Shown: positions 25,563 through 34,826 of the stretch, in pieces
Numbering within the stretch: position 1 is the stretch's first letter
How the letters are laid out: every line of letters begins with the position of its first letter
Assembly (NCBI RefSeq): GCF_020177265.1
Contig: NZ_JAIVMC010000009.1
Coordinates: 62,001-126,000, forward strand
Source: Pseudooceanicola marinus
Lineage (GTDB): Bacteria; Pseudomonadota; Alphaproteobacteria; Rhodobacterales; Rhodobacteraceae
Direction of reading: 5' to 3'
DNA: 64,000 bases
Notes under the pieces: model-generated
Told to the model about the DNA's origin: nothing
Seen by the model: the letters and a program-made list of their open reading frames with translations, nothing else
Database searches by the model: none
Position numbers and translations under genes: made by a program

Positions 25563-25589
25563 TTGCAGGTGCAGCGCAATATGTTTGCG
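25563..25589. promoter_or_regulatory. TTGC/GCAA repeat cluster upstream of mcd
   Basis: TTGC (25563-25566) N9 GCAA (25576-25579), and overlapping it CGCAA-N5-TTGCG (25575-25589), a perfect dyad. ScfR-type regulators of acyl-CoA metabolism (PccR, RamB) recognise TTTGCAAA-like sequence, so this is a candidate operator. Confidence 0.4.
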
Positions 25590-25669
25590 TACAGCATCTT
25601 CTTTTGGATCTATAATTACGTCACGGATTTTGCATCGCGCCGGGTTCCCGGCGGGTGTAGGCAATCGGC

Positions 25670-26452
25670 ATGATGGATTTGAGCATGATGGGGCCCGGCG
25701 CCCTCGGCCCCTGGGCCTGGGGGGCGATCGTGGCGGTGGCGCTGTTGGCGGGGCTGGTGAAGGGCATGGTGGGGTTCGCCATGCCGATGATCATGGTCTC
25801 GGGCCTGGGCAGCATCGTCGGCCCCGACTGGGCGCTGGCCGGGTTGATCCTGCCGACGCTGGCCACCAACGGCTGGCAGGCCCTGCGCCTGGGGCCGGCG
25901 GCGGCCTGGGCGGTGGTGAAACGGTTCCGCGTCTTTCTGGGCGTGGCGCTGGTGGCGCTGCTGATCTCGGCGCAGTTGGTCTCGGTCCTGCCGGAGCGGG
26001 TGATGCTGCTGATGATAGGCGGGCCCATCGTCCTCTTTGCCCTGACCCAGCTGATGGGTCGCCAGCTGCGCCTGGCGCATCCGCCGAAACGGGCGGTGGA
26101 ACTGGCGGTGGCGCTGGTGGCGGGGTTCATCGGCGGGTTCTCGGGCGTCTGGGGGCCGCCGACGGTGGCCTACCTGACGGCGTTGGAGACGCCCAAGCGC
26201 GAACAGATCCAGGTGCAGGGGGTGATCTACGGGCTGGGCGCGGTCTCGCTGCTCTTTGCCCACCTTGGCTCCGGCGTGCTGCGCGCCGAGACGCTGCCGT
26301 TTTCGTTGATGATAGTGCCGCTGGCCCTGGCAGGCATGTGGGTCGGGCTGCGCCTGCATGATCGGATTGACCAGGCCACCTTCCGCCGTGCGACCCTGGT
26401 GGTGTTGCTGGTGGCGGGGCTGAACCTGTTGCGGCGCGCGCTGATGGTCTGA
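25670..26452 (+). CDS. TSUP family (TauE/SafE) membrane permease
   Basis: A 260-residue permease with about eight hydrophobic segments. LLAGLVKGMVGFAMPMI (residues 25-41) and GFIGGFSGVWGPPTVAYL (149-166) are the two internal repeats of the sulfite exporter/TauE family, which move small organosulfur or carboxylate anions. ATG 25670 is directly followed by a second ATG; the ribosome site is weak. Divergent from mcd and convergent with the RimK fusion. Substrate unknown; a carboxylate would fit the neighbourhood but this is a guess. Confidence 0.88.
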   Translation: MMDLSMMGPGALGPWAWGAIVAVALLAGLVKGMVGFAMPMIMVSGLGSIVGPDWALAGLILPTLATNGWQALRLGPAAAWAVVKRFRVFLGVALVALLISAQLVSVLPERVMLLMIGGPIVLFALTQLMGRQLRLAHPPKRAVELAVALVAGFIGGFSGVWGPPTVAYLTALETPKREQIQVQGVIYGLGAVSLLFAHLGSGVLRAETLPFSLMIVPLALAGMWVGLRLHDRIDQATFRRATLVVLLVAGLNLLRRALMV

Positions 26453-26541
26453 CGCCGGGGGCGTTGCCCCGCCGCCGTCGCGGCAAATGGACGGCGGAGG
26501 GGGCTTTTCCCCCGCCGCGGCTGCGGCAAGTGACGGGGAGA

Positions 26542-26593
26542 GGGGGCCTTGCCCCCGTCTCCGTGCCGGAGACTCCCCCAGAGTATTTCCAGC
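26542..26593 (-). repeat. AAATACTCC double-hairpin repeat, copy C1
   Basis: Read on the minus strand as the core AAATACTC followed by stem GTCTCCG/CGGAGAC (26557-26563 with 26567-26573) and stem GGGGGC/GCCCCC (26542-26547 with 26551-26556). Further GGGGGC-like hairpins lie at 26459-26530. Its end pairs with copy C2. Confidence 0.72.
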
Positions 26594-26605
26594 CATCGTA
26601 TAGGT

Positions 26606-26638
26606 GAAAGGGGGCGCCGCGCGTGACGCCGCCCTTTC
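26606..26638. terminator. hairpin between the facing repeat copies
   Basis: GAAAGGG (26606-26612) pairs with CCCTTTC (26632-26638), continued by GGCG with CGCC. Lies in the convergent gap between the TSUP and RimK-fusion genes, so it may terminate both. Confidence 0.5.
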
Positions 26639-26649
26639 TCTGTCCGGAA

Positions 26650-26664
26650 GCTGGAAATACTCCG
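26650..26664 (+). repeat. AAATACTCC repeat family, short copy C2
   Basis: GCTGGAAATACTC (26650-26662) is an exact reverse complement of GAGTATTTCCAGC at 26581-26593. The hairpin tail seen in full copies is missing. Confidence 0.65.
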
Positions 26665-26716
26665 GCCTGAGGTGTCCGACCCGGCGGAGGTCGACAGGCC
26701 GGGGCGGCGCGCGGCC

Positions 26717-28099
26717 TCAGGTCTTGCGTTTGCTGCGCGGGCTGCGGGGCGCGACCTTGGCCTCGATGTGCTGCAGGACCAGCGAGGCGATGTCCTTGTG
26801 CGAAACCTTCTCGATCCCTTCGAGGCCCGGGGAGGAGTTCACCTCCAACACCTTCGGGCCGTCCTCGCCGCGCAACAGGTCCACGCCCGCCAGGTCCAGC
26901 TTCATCGCGCGGGCGGCGCGCACGGCGGTGTCGCGTTCGGTGCGGGTGATGCGCACCGGCTCGGCCGTGCCGCCCTGATGCAGGTTCGAGCGGAAATCAT
27001 CAGGCGCCCCCCGGCGGCGCATCGCGGCCACCACCTTGCCGCCGACCACCAGGCAACGGATGTCCTCTCCGGCGGCTTCCTTGACGAAGCTCTGCACCAG
27101 GAAGTCGGCTTTCAGGCCGCGGAAGGCCGAGATCACCGACTCGGCGGCCTTCTTGGTCTCAGCCAGAACCACGCCCTTGCCTTGCGTCGATTCCAGCAGC
27201 TTCAGCACCAGAGGCGCGCCGCCCACGAGCTGGATCAGGTTGCCCGAGTCCTTGGGGCTGCGGGCGAAGGCCGTGGTGGGCATGCCGATGCGGTGCCGGG
27301 CCAGGACCTGGTGGGCATAGAGCTTGTCCCGGGACATGGCGATGCCTTCGGAGCCCGCCAGGGAATAGGTGCCCATGCTTTCAAACTGGCGCACGACGGC
27401 GGTGCCGTAGTTGGTGATCGAGGCGCCGATGCGGGGGATCACCGCGTCGTAGTGAGGCAGGCGGCGGCCATCGTAGTGCACTTCGCCCCCCACGGCGCGG
27501 ATGTTCATGTAGCAGCGCGAGGTGTCGATCACCTCCAGCGTATGGCCGCGGGCTTCTGCCGCCTCGATGAAGCGGCCCGTGGAATAGTTGCCCGGTTCCC
27601 GCGTCAGGATCGCCAGGCGCAGGGCGCGACGGTGCTTCTTCAGCCGGGGCGTGTCACGGTAGCTGTCGAAGGACAGCTCCGGCTGGCAGAAGCTCTGTGC
27701 GGGCGAGACGATCATGTCCTCGGCGATGGCCGACCGTCCCAGCAGCATGCGGTAGGCCATGGAGCCGCGATCGGTCAGCGTCACCTCCAGCGGCCAGCTG
27801 CGATCGCCCATGGTCACCTCGGTCTCGATGACGAAGCGCAGCTCGGTCTCGCCGTTGGACGAGGTTACCTCGCGGCGGTCCTTCAGCGGCGCGGAGCAGA
27901 TGATCTCCAATGACTCGTCGGACGGGTCGGGGTGGATGGCGAAGCGCACCATGGGTTTCTCGGCCGGGCCGAAGGGTTCGATGGCGAAGGCGTGCAGGGC
28001 AGATGTCCGGGCGCCGGTGTCCACCTTGGCGCGGATCGCGGGCAGGCCGAGGCCGGGCAGAGAGAGCCATTCCTCCCAGCCGAGTGTGAATTGCGCCAT
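26717..28099 (-). CDS. RimB-like/RimK fusion: aspartyl protease-like domain plus ATP-grasp ligase
   Basis: A 460-residue two-domain protein. Residues 5-150 form the RimB/ATP-dependent zinc protease family fold ([16 protein letters not shown] with D27, MLLGRSAI). Residues 160-450 form a RimK ATP-grasp ligase ([71 protein letters not shown]). RimK adds glutamates to the C-terminus of ribosomal protein S6, and RimB is its protease partner in other bacteria. Start ATG 28099 has AAGGA. Target here is inferred. Confidence 0.88.
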   Translation of the reverse strand: MAQFTLGWEEWLSLPGLGLPAIRAKVDTGARTSALHAFAIEPFGPAEKPMVRFAIHPDPSDESLEIICSAPLKDRREVTSSNGETELRFVIETEVTMGDRSWPLEVTLTDRGSMAYRMLLGRSAIAEDMIVSPAQSFCQPELSFDSYRDTPRLKKHRRALRLAILTREPGNYSTGRFIEAAEARGHTLEVIDTSRCYMNIRAVGGEVHYDGRRLPHYDAVIPRIGASITNYGTAVVRQFESMGTYSLAGSEGIAMSRDKLYAHQVLARHRIGMPTTAFARSPKDSGNLIQLVGGAPLVLKLLESTQGKGVVLAETKKAAESVISAFRGLKADFLVQSFVKEAAGEDIRCLVVGGKVVAAMRRRGAPDDFRSNLHQGGTAEPVRITRTERDTAVRAARAMKLDLAGVDLLRGEDGPKVLEVNSSPGLEGIEKVSHKDIASLVLQHIEAKVAPRSPRSKRKT

Positions 28100-28248
28100 G
28101 TCGGGTCCTTCTGGAATGCGGGCTGGATGCGGGCGGAATCGTCGGGTCTGGTTGCGACCCTAACAGGGCCACTAGCCAATCACACCCGCCGGGTGCAATG
28201 GCTGTATGACAGCGGTGCCGTGAGGGCGCGCGCGTCGTCGTCCTGCCT

Positions 28249-28278
28249 GAAATATCCCCGCAGGCGGCATCGCCGCCT
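28249..28278 (+). repeat. AAATACTCC repeat family, degenerate copy D
   Basis: AAATATCCC (28250-28258) followed by stem AGGCGGC (28262-28268) with GCCGCCT (28272-28278). The second stem is eroded. Lies just after the end of the DUF3859-like gene. Confidence 0.45.
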
Positions 28279-28287
28279 CTGCCTCCG

Positions 28288-28890
28288 TCAGGAGACGAAG
28301 CTGTTGCCGAAACAGATGTCGATGGCGGCAGGGGCCTGCATGGCGGGCACCACCTCGAAACTCTGGCGCAGCAGGGTGTCCTCGCCGCGGCTGACCTCGA
28401 AGGTCCAGGTGCCGGGCACCATTTCGCGATCGAACTCGAAGTTGAAACTGCGCACGCCCCAGTTGGCCGACAGCGCCGGGTCCCAGCTTTCGACGGTGAC
28501 CTGGCGGGGACCAATGGGCGGGTGGCGCACGGTGAAAAGGTAGGGGCCGGGCTCCGTTCCCGGCGCCAGCCGGATGCGGATGCCGAAGGAGATGCCGATG
28601 TAGGCCGGCACAACGCGGCTGGTCAGGGCCAGCTCGGGGTTGCCCTCGGTCAGCAGGATGTAGCCCGATTCCGTGTTGGGCGCCGGTTCCTTGCTGACAT
28701 GGTCGGCGGGGCAGTAGATCCCGGCCTCGTCCATCTCCAGCGGGTCCGCGATCATGTCGGGATCGGTCTGCGCGGCGGCGGGGCCGGCCAGCAGCAGGGC
28801 CGCCAGCAGCGCGGCCCATCCCCGACGTGCAGACGCCCCGCCGGACAACCGGGCGGGGCGCTGCGAAGATATGTGCGAGAGGATCTGCAT
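28288..28890 (-). CDS. secreted DUF3859-like protein
   Basis: A 200-residue protein with a signal peptide whose hydrophobic core starts after RR (WAALLAALLLAGPAAAQT, cut near residue 41), then a beta-rich domain with YLFTVRHPPIGPRQVTVESWDPAL and GTWTFEVSRGEDTLLRQSFEVV, resembling DUF3859. Its ATG is five bases after the pckA stop, so it is probably cotranscribed with pckA; GAGG sits unusually close (three bases) to the ATG. The two cysteines could form a disulfide. Function unknown. Confidence 0.78.
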   Translation of the reverse strand: MQILSHISSQRPARLSGGASARRGWAALLAALLLAGPAAAQTDPDMIADPLEMDEAGIYCPADHVSKEPAPNTESGYILLTEGNPELALTSRVVPAYIGISFGIRIRLAPGTEPGPYLFTVRHPPIGPRQVTVESWDPALSANWGVRSFNFEFDREMVPGTWTFEVSRGEDTLLRQSFEVVPAMQAPAAIDICFGNSFVS

Positions 28891-28895
28891 CCGCC

Positions 28896-30494
28896 TCAGC
28901 CGATCGCGGCGGCTTTCACGTCGTCGTCGATATAGGGCAGGTATTGCTCGAAGTTTTCCGAGAACATGCCGACCAGCTTGGCGGCCTGGGCGTCATAGGC
29001 GGCCTTGTCGTCCCAGGTCTGGCGCGGGTCCAGCAGGGCGTCGGCCACACCGGAGACCGAGACCGGCACCTCGAAGCCGAAGTTGGCGTCCTTGCGGAAC
29101 TCCGCCTCGTTCAGCGAGCCGTCCAGGGCGGCGGTCAGCAGGGCACGGGTGGCGCGGATCGGCATGCGCGAGCCGGTGCCGAAGCCGCCGCCGGTCCAGC
29201 CGGTGTTGACCAGCCAGCAGGTGGCGCCGTGCTTGGCGATCTTCTCGCGCAGCAGGTTGCCGTATTCCTCAGGGCGACGGGGCATGAAGGGCGCGCCGAA
29301 GCAGGTGGAGAAGGTCGGGATCGGTTCCACGACGCCGCGCTCGGTGCCCGGGGTCTTGGAGGTGAAGCCCGACAGGAAGTGATACATTGCCTGCGCCGGC
29401 GTCAGCCGGGCGATCGGCGGCAGCACGCCGTAGGCGTCGCAGGTCAGCAGGATGATGTTCTTCGGATGGCCGCCCAGGGCCGTATCCGACGCGTTGGAGA
29501 TCGCCTCCAGCGGGTAGGCGCAGCGCATGTTCTCGGTGAGGCTGGAATCCTCGAAGTCGAGCTCGAAGGTCTCCTCATCGAAGACCATGTTCTCGATCAC
29601 CGTGCCGAACATCGAGCAGGTGGCGTAAATCTCTGGCTCCGCCTCTTTCGACAGGTTGATCGTCTTGGCGTAGCAGCCACCCTCGAAGTTGAAGGTGCCA
29701 CGGTCGGACCAGCCGTGTTCGTCATCCCCGATCAGGGTGCGCGCCGGGTCGGCGGACAGGGTGGTCTTGCCGGTGCCCGACAGGCCGAAGAAGATGGCGG
29801 TGTCGACGGGGTTGCCCTTTGCGTGGTTGGCCGAGCAGTGCATCGGCATGACGCCCTTCTCGGGTAGCAGGTAGTTCAGCAGGGTGAAGACCGACTTCTT
29901 GTTCTCGCCGGCATATTCGGTGCCGCCGATCAGGATGACCTTCTTGGCGAAGTTCAGCGCGATGACGGTTTCGCTGCGGCAGCCGTGCTTTTCGGGATCG
30001 GCCGAGAAGCTGGGGCAGTTGATGATGGTGAAATCGGACACGTAGTCGTTCAGCGCCTCGCGGTCGGGACGACGCAGCAGGTGGCGGATGAACAGGTTGT
30101 GCCAGGCCAGTTCCGAAACGACGCGGACGTTGATCGCATAGGCCGGGTCGGCGCCGCCGACGAGGTCCTGCACGTAGTAATCCTTGCCCTTCATGTGCTC
30201 GACCATGTCGGCGTAGAGGACATCAAAGGCCTCCGGCGACATCTCGGCGTTGTTGTCCCACCAGATCTTGTCGGCCACGTCGGGGGTCTTCACGACGTGC
30301 TTGTCCTTGGGGGACCGGCCGGTGAACTTGCCGGTGGTGACGAGGAAGGTGCCGCCCTTGCCAAGGGTGCCTTCACCCTTCTTCAGGGCGGCTTCGATCA
30401 GCGCGGGCTCCATAAGGTTGTAATAGACATTGCCGAGCCCTTCGATCCCCTGATCTTCGAGCCGGAAGTGCGGGTTCACCCGTCCAAATGCCAT
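28896..30494 (-). CDS. pckA: phosphoenolpyruvate carboxykinase (ATP)
   Basis: A 532-residue gluconeogenic enzyme that converts oxaloacetate and ATP to PEP, CO2 and ADP. P-loop GLSGTGKTT at 237-245; LIGDDEHGW metal site at about 255-263; the substrate arginine in FTGRSPKDK (R60). AGGAG precedes the ATG. Upstream lie tandem 12-base repeats that look like LacI-family sites. The gene is divergent from chvI; in other alphaproteobacteria ChvI and the LacI regulator CceR affect pckA. Confidence 0.98.
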   Translation of the reverse strand: MAFGRVNPHFRLEDQGIEGLGNVYYNLMEPALIEAALKKGEGTLGKGGTFLVTTGKFTGRSPKDKHVVKTPDVADKIWWDNNAEMSPEAFDVLYADMVEHMKGKDYYVQDLVGGADPAYAINVRVVSELAWHNLFIRHLLRRPDREALNDYVSDFTIINCPSFSADPEKHGCRSETVIALNFAKKVILIGGTEYAGENKKSVFTLLNYLLPEKGVMPMHCSANHAKGNPVDTAIFFGLSGTGKTTLSADPARTLIGDDEHGWSDRGTFNFEGGCYAKTINLSKEAEPEIYATCSMFGTVIENMVFDEETFELDFEDSSLTENMRCAYPLEAISNASDTALGGHPKNIILLTCDAYGVLPPIARLTPAQAMYHFLSGFTSKTPGTERGVVEPIPTFSTCFGAPFMPRRPEEYGNLLREKIAKHGATCWLVNTGWTGGGFGTGSRMPIRATRALLTAALDGSLNEAEFRKDANFGFEVPVSVSGVADALLDPRQTWDDKAAYDAQAAKLVGMFSENFEQYLPYIDDDVKAAAIG

Positions 30495-30657
30495 ATCTTA
30501 ACACTCCTGTAGCCGCGTCGGTGCGGCGGTCCTCTCATCCGTCGCCGTCCGTTCGCGCGCCCGATGGGGCGGCTGGCGGCGGAACCGGGGCGGGACGCCT
30601 CGATAACCGGCCTCTTAGCATGTCGTCTTCGGATGTGAACAGGGCGCTTCCGGGAGG

Positions 30658-30689
30658 TTAGCGCAACCATACCGCGTTTAGCGCAACCA
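30658..30689. promoter_or_regulatory. tandem TTAGCGCAACCA repeats, LacI/CceR-like sites
   Basis: TTAGCGCAACCA occurs at 30658-30669 and again at 30678-30689. Extended by GG, the first matches the LacI-family pattern TGNNARCGNTNNCA at all but two defined positions. The repeats lie about 165 bases before pckA. Confidence 0.5.
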
Positions 30690-30773
30690 AGCGCGGGAAC
30701 CGGCCACCGGGGTGGCAGGTCTCTGTCGTGCAACGGAAAATTCCGACGTGCATAAGACATTTTCGCCACAATC

Positions 30774-30811
30774 CAATCCTGGTGCGAAGCACGATTCGCG
30801 TTTCAGGATTG
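30774..30811. promoter_or_regulatory. nested inverted repeat upstream of chvI
   Basis: CAATCCTG (30774-30781) mirrors CAGGATTG (30804-30811), and inside it GCGAA (30784-30788) mirrors TTCGC (30795-30799). This is a two-level dyad about 160 bases before chvI. Confidence 0.45.
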
Positions 30812-30967
30812 CCTGATCGGTCCGGAGGGGCGAGTATTGCGGCAAAATCATGTCAATGAGACTCCCAGACTGGTCCGAAGGGTGCGGGCCCCGGTTGCCC
30901 CGATCACGGGACGGCATAGGGCGACAGACAGCCGGGACCGGAGCGAGCAGTTTAGAAGGGAAGCAGA

Positions 30968-31669
30968 ATGTCCAAGATCGCACTCGTGGACGACGACCGG
31001 AACATCCTGACCTCCGTGGCGATCACGCTGGAGGCCGAGGGGTTCGAGGTAGAGACCTATTCCGACGGCCAGGCCGCGCTGGAGGCCTTCAACAAGGCGC
31101 TGCCGGACATGGCGGTGCTGGACATCAAGATGCCCCGCATGGACGGCATGGACCTGCTGCAGCGGCTGCGTCAGAAGACCACCATGCCGGTGATCTTCCT
31201 GACCTCGAAGGATGACGAGATCGACGAGGTGCTGGGCCTGCGCATGGGTGCCGACGACTACGTCAAGAAACCCTTCAGCCAGCGCCTGCTGGTGGCCCGG
31301 ATCCGCGCCCTGCTGCGCCGGCAGGAGGCCCAGTCGGGCGACGTCGTGGCCGAAACCGACGACACCAAGGTGATGGAACGCGGCCACCTGCGCATGGACC
31401 CGCTGCGCCATTCGGTGACCTGGAAGGGCCATGACGTGACCCTGACCGTGACCGAGTTCCTGCTGCTGCAGGCCCTTGCACAGCGTCCCGGCTTCGTCAA
31501 AAGCCGCGATCAGCTGATGGATGTCGCCTACGACGACCAGGTCTATGTCGACGACCGCACCATCGACAGCCACATCAAGCGCCTGCGCAAGAAGCTGCGC
31601 TCGGCCGATGACGAGTTCTCGGCGATCGAGACGCTCTACGGCATCGGCTATCGCTACAACGAAGAGTAA
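30968..31669 (+). CDS. chvI: response regulator ChvI
   Basis: A 233-residue OmpR-type regulator. The receiver has acidic D8-D10, phosphoacceptor D52 in VLDIKMP, T79 and K101; the winged-helix DNA-binding domain spans about 135-230 and ends [10 protein letters not shown]. Adjacent to its kinase gene chvG 12 bases downstream. In rhizobia and Agrobacterium the pair responds to acid and envelope stress and controls exopolysaccharide and central carbon genes. AAGGGAAG precedes the ATG. Confidence 0.96.
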   Translation: MSKIALVDDDRNILTSVAITLEAEGFEVETYSDGQAALEAFNKALPDMAVLDIKMPRMDGMDLLQRLRQKTTMPVIFLTSKDDEIDEVLGLRMGADDYVKKPFSQRLLVARIRALLRRQEAQSGDVVAETDDTKVMERGHLRMDPLRHSVTWKGHDVTLTVTEFLLLQALAQRPGFVKSRDQLMDVAYDDQVYVDDRTIDSHIKRLRKKLRSADDEFSAIETLYGIGYRYNEE

Positions 31670-31681
31670 CGGGCCAGGCCC

Positions 31682-33427
31682 ATGGCGCTTGCCGAAGGGA
31701 TCAGCGTGCAGGACGACACGGCCAGGGCACGGCGGGGCAGCGGCGGCGCGAAGAAGCGCCGCGGCGACGTTGTGCTGGGTGAGGAGTTCGAGGCCCCGGG
31801 AACGGTCGTGGACGAGGAGTTCCGCGCCCGCCGCGAGAAGCGTGGGGTGCTGGCGCTGAAGGCGTCGCCGCTGACGCGCAAGATCATCATCTTCAACCTG
31901 ATCGCGCTGAACGTGCTGGTGGCGGGGGTTCTCTACCTCAACTCGTCGCGCGACAGCCTGCTGGCACAGCGCCAGGCCGCGCTGGTCAGCGAGGCGGATC
32001 TGGTGGCCAGTGTCTTCGAGGCGCAGATCGCCCCGGGGGCGGAGGTCGACCTGATGACCCGGCGCGGCGTCGACGTGCCGGGCACGCTGACCGCCCTGGA
32101 TCTGCGCAGCGGCCTGACCCTGCTGGTCTTCGACGACGACGGCGAGCTGGTTGCGCGCCGGGCCGGCACCGCACCGGGCGCCGCCCCCCGGTCGCAGTCC
32201 GAACGGCCCACCTATGTCACCGATGCGCTGACCGCGATCTGGAACGGCATCACCGCCGTCTTCTCCTCCGGTCGGGTGCCCCAGCCCACCGTCGCCATCG
32301 AGCAGGAGGCGCAGCGCCTGCTGGCCGATCACGGGATCGGCGCCGCCGAAACCTCCACCGCGCGCGGATCGGAGGGGCGGTTCCACACCGCGCTGTCGCC
32401 GATCGAGGCGGGGGGGCAGGTGGTGGGCGCCGTGGCGCTGGCCGGATCGGTGGGCGAGATCGACGACATGGTCCGCCAGGAACGCGAGCGCGTGCTGCAG
32501 ATGTTCATCATCGCCACGCTGGTTTCCGTGGGCCTCAGCCTCGTGCTGGCCTCGACCATTGCCAATCCGCTGTCGGATCTGGCCGCCGCCGCCGAGCTGG
32601 GGGGCGACCGGGGCAATACCCGGCCGAAACCCAGCCGCGTGCGCATCCCCGACCTGACCGCACGTCCCGACGAGATCGGGCGGCTGTCCGGCGCCCTGCG
32701 CGGCATGGTCAGCGCCCTTTACGACCGGATCGACGCCAACGAACAATTCGCCGCCGATGTGGCGCATGAGATCAAGAACCCGCTGGCCAGCTTGCGCAGC
32801 GCCGTGGGCACCCTGCGTGTGGCCAAGCGCGACGATCAGCGCGAACAGCTGATGGACGTGATCGAACATGACGTGCGCCGCCTCGACCGGCTGGTCAGCG
32901 ACATCTCCAACGCCTCGCGGCTGGATTCGGAGCTGGTGAAGGAAGAGGAAGAGGAGTTCGACCTGCTGCGCATGCTGGGCAGCCTGACCGACTACCTGGG
33001 CGAACAGGCCGCTGGCAAGGGGATCGACTTCATCACCGACCTGCCGGACGAGACCCTGATCCTCAGCGGGCTGGAGGCGCGTCTGGCGCAAGTCTTCGTC
33101 AACCTCATCACCAATGCGATCAGTTTCTGCGAAGAGGGGGACGCGATCCGGGTCTGGGCCCGGCGCCGGGAAAACCGCGTGCTGGTGGTGGTCGAGGACA
33201 CCGGGCCGGGCATTCCCGACCAGTCGCTGCAGAAGATCTTCAAGCGCTTCTACTCGCACCGCCCGGCGTCGGATTTCGGCAACAACTCCGGCCTTGGTCT
33301 GGCGATCTCCAAGCAGATCGTCGAGGCCCATGGCGGGGTGATCTGGGCCGAGAACATCCGCCCCACCGATGCTGACATTACCTCCGACCCGCTGGGCGCG
33401 CGTTTCGTCGTCGGCCTGCCGATCTGA
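31682..33427 (+). CDS. chvG: sensor histidine kinase ChvG
   Basis: A 581-residue membrane kinase. A cytoplasmic N-tail of about 65 residues is followed by TM1 (IIIFNLIALNVLVAGVLYL), a large periplasmic sensor domain (to about 275), TM2 (FIIATLVSVGLSLVLAST), HAMP, then the H-box with H362 in FAADVAHEIKNPLASLRSA and the ATPase domain (NLITNAI, DTGPGIP, GLGLAISKQI). It phosphorylates ChvI. In relatives ExoR restrains it; exoR is not in the window. The stop is one base before hprK's ATG. Confidence 0.95.
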   Translation: MALAEGISVQDDTARARRGSGGAKKRRGDVVLGEEFEAPGTVVDEEFRARREKRGVLALKASPLTRKIIIFNLIALNVLVAGVLYLNSSRDSLLAQRQAALVSEADLVASVFEAQIAPGAEVDLMTRRGVDVPGTLTALDLRSGLTLLVFDDDGELVARRAGTAPGAAPRSQSERPTYVTDALTAIWNGITAVFSSGRVPQPTVAIEQEAQRLLADHGIGAAETSTARGSEGRFHTALSPIEAGGQVVGAVALAGSVGEIDDMVRQERERVLQMFIIATLVSVGLSLVLASTIANPLSDLAAAAELGGDRGNTRPKPSRVRIPDLTARPDEIGRLSGALRGMVSALYDRIDANEQFAADVAHEIKNPLASLRSAVGTLRVAKRDDQREQLMDVIEHDVRRLDRLVSDISNASRLDSELVKEEEEEFDLLRMLGSLTDYLGEQAAGKGIDFITDLPDETLILSGLEARLAQVFVNLITNAISFCEEGDAIRVWARRRENRVLVVVEDTGPGIPDQSLQKIFKRFYSHRPASDFGNNSGLGLAISKQIVEAHGGVIWAENIRPTDADITSDPLGARFVVGLPI

Positions 33428-33428
33428 G

Positions 33429-33878
33429 ATGGCGTCCGCGACCGACAGCGTGGGCGGGCAGGGGGCGCAGGTCGTCCATGCCAGCTGCGTCGTGGTTGGC
33501 GGGCGCGCGGCGCTGATCCGGGGCGCGTCGGGGTCCGGAAAATCCTCCCTGGCGCTGGAGTTGATGGCCCGCGGCGCGCGGCTGGTGGCCGATGACCGGG
33601 TAATCCTGACCTGCGACGGCCCCCGCGTGATTGCCCGTGCGCCGGAGGCTTTGTCGGGCATGATCGAGGCACGCGGCGTCGGCCTGTTGAACGCCAGCCC
33701 CGCCGGGCCCAGCCCGCTGGCGCTGGTCATCGACCTGGACCGCCCGGAAACAGAGCGGTTGCCGCCGCAGCGCAGCACGAATTTGCTGGGGGTTTCCTTA
33801 ACCTTGCTTCACAATACTGGGACCGCGGCATTCGCCGCGGCGATTCTGCAATATTTGCGGGAGGGACGTCGCGCGTAG
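33429..33878 (+). CDS. hprK: HPr kinase/phosphorylase, short alphaproteobacterial form
   Basis: A 149-residue kinase consisting only of the C-terminal catalytic domain of HprK; Gram-positive enzymes are about 310 residues. Walker A GASGSGKSS (about 33-41), the VADDRV acidic site, and GMIEARGVGLL as the family signature. It phosphorylates HPr on serine. Start ATG 33429, one base after the chvG stop. The location between a two-component system and HPr genes is conserved in alphaproteobacteria. Confidence 0.94.
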   Translation: MASATDSVGGQGAQVVHASCVVVGGRAALIRGASGSGKSSLALELMARGARLVADDRVILTCDGPRVIARAPEALSGMIEARGVGLLNASPAGPSPLALVIDLDRPETERLPPQRSTNLLGVSLTLLHNTGTAAFAAAILQYLREGRRA

Positions 33879-33923
33879 ACACGCGAGGCGGGTTCTCCCG
33901 TCCACCCGAGACCGACGGCAGCC

Positions 33924-34826
33924 ATGGCCACCGCCGAAGAACAGCCCCGACAATCCCCGCGCCTCGTCCTCGTGACGGGCCCCGCCGGCGCGGGCCGGTC
34001 GACGGCGATCCGCGCGCTGGAGGACCTGGTGTTCGAGGCGATCGACAACCTGCCCCTGTCCCTTCTGCCGCGCCTGCTGGACGGGCCGCCGCTGTCGCGC
34101 CCGCTGGCGCTTGGCGTGGACACCCGCAACCGCGACTTCTCCACCGAGGCGCTGATCGAGGCGCTGGACCGGCTGCGCCAGCTGCGCGGCCTGCCGCTGG
34201 AACTGCTCTACGTGGATTGCCGGGCCGATGTGCTGTCGCGGCGCTTCAGCGAGACCCGGCGGCGTCATCCGATGGCGCCCGAGGGCACGCCGGAGGAAGG
34301 CATCGCGCGGGAACTGGACCTGCTGGGGCCGATCCGCGCCCTGGCCGACATCCTGATCGACACCTCGGAAATGACGGTGCATGACCTGCGCGGCGAGGTC
34401 GACGGCCATTTCGCCCCCCAGGGCGGACAAGGCCTGGCGGTGTCGCTGCATTCCTTCAGCTACAAGCGCGGGCTGCCGCGCGGGCTGGACATGGTCTTCG
34501 ACGTGCGTTTCCTGGCCAACCCGCACTGGGAACCGGCGCTGCGGGCGCTGGACGGCACCAGCGAGCCGGTGCAGACCTACGTCGCCTCCGACCCGCGCTT
34601 CGCGCCTTTTCTCGAAAAGGTGACCGATCTTACGCTGATGCTGCTGCCCGCCTATATAGAGGAGGGCAAGGCCCACCTGGCCATCGGCTTCGGCTGTACC
34701 GGCGGTCAGCACCGTTCCGTCACTTTGGCGGAAAGGCTGGGCCGGGCTCTTGCGGAGGCCGGTTGGCAAGTGTCAATTAGGCATCGCGAACAGGAACGGC
34801 GCCGGACTGCGGAGGGGGGAGGATGA
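33924..34826 (+). CDS. rapZ: RapZ family nucleotide-binding protein
   Basis: A 300-residue protein. N-terminal P-loop GPAGAGRS (19-26), [14 protein letters not shown], and a C-terminal domain with [25 protein letters not shown] and [19 protein letters not shown]. Family members bind small RNAs (GlmZ in E. coli) or nucleotides and connect the PTS to other controls. The Walker lysine seen in E. coli (GKS) is arginine here. Coupled to the EIIA gene by ATGA. RNA partner unknown. Confidence 0.94.
   Translation: MATAEEQPRQSPRLVLVTGPAGAGRSTAIRALEDLVFEAIDNLPLSLLPRLLDGPPLSRPLALGVDTRNRDFSTEALIEALDRLRQLRGLPLELLYVDCRADVLSRRFSETRRRHPMAPEGTPEEGIARELDLLGPIRALADILIDTSEMTVHDLRGEVDGHFAPQGGQGLAVSLHSFSYKRGLPRGLDMVFDVRFLANPHWEPALRALDGTSEPVQTYVASDPRFAPFLEKVTDLTLMLLPAYIEEGKAHLAIGFGCTGGQHRSVTLAERLGRALAEAGWQVSIRHREQERRRTAEGGG

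Larger units (their letters stand above)
30495..30967. promoter_or_regulatory. divergent control region between pckA and chvI
   Basis: No gene is supported in these 473 bases. The pckA-proximal half holds two copies of TTAGCGCAACCA at 20-bp spacing. The chvI-proximal half holds a nested inverted repeat (30774-30811) in an AT-richer stretch. Each is listed separately. Confidence 0.6.

Noticed and set aside
30848-33778. Long minus-strand frame of more than 900 codons, antisense to chvI-chvG
   Set aside because: Shadow of two certain genes on the other strand; no domain or start signal.
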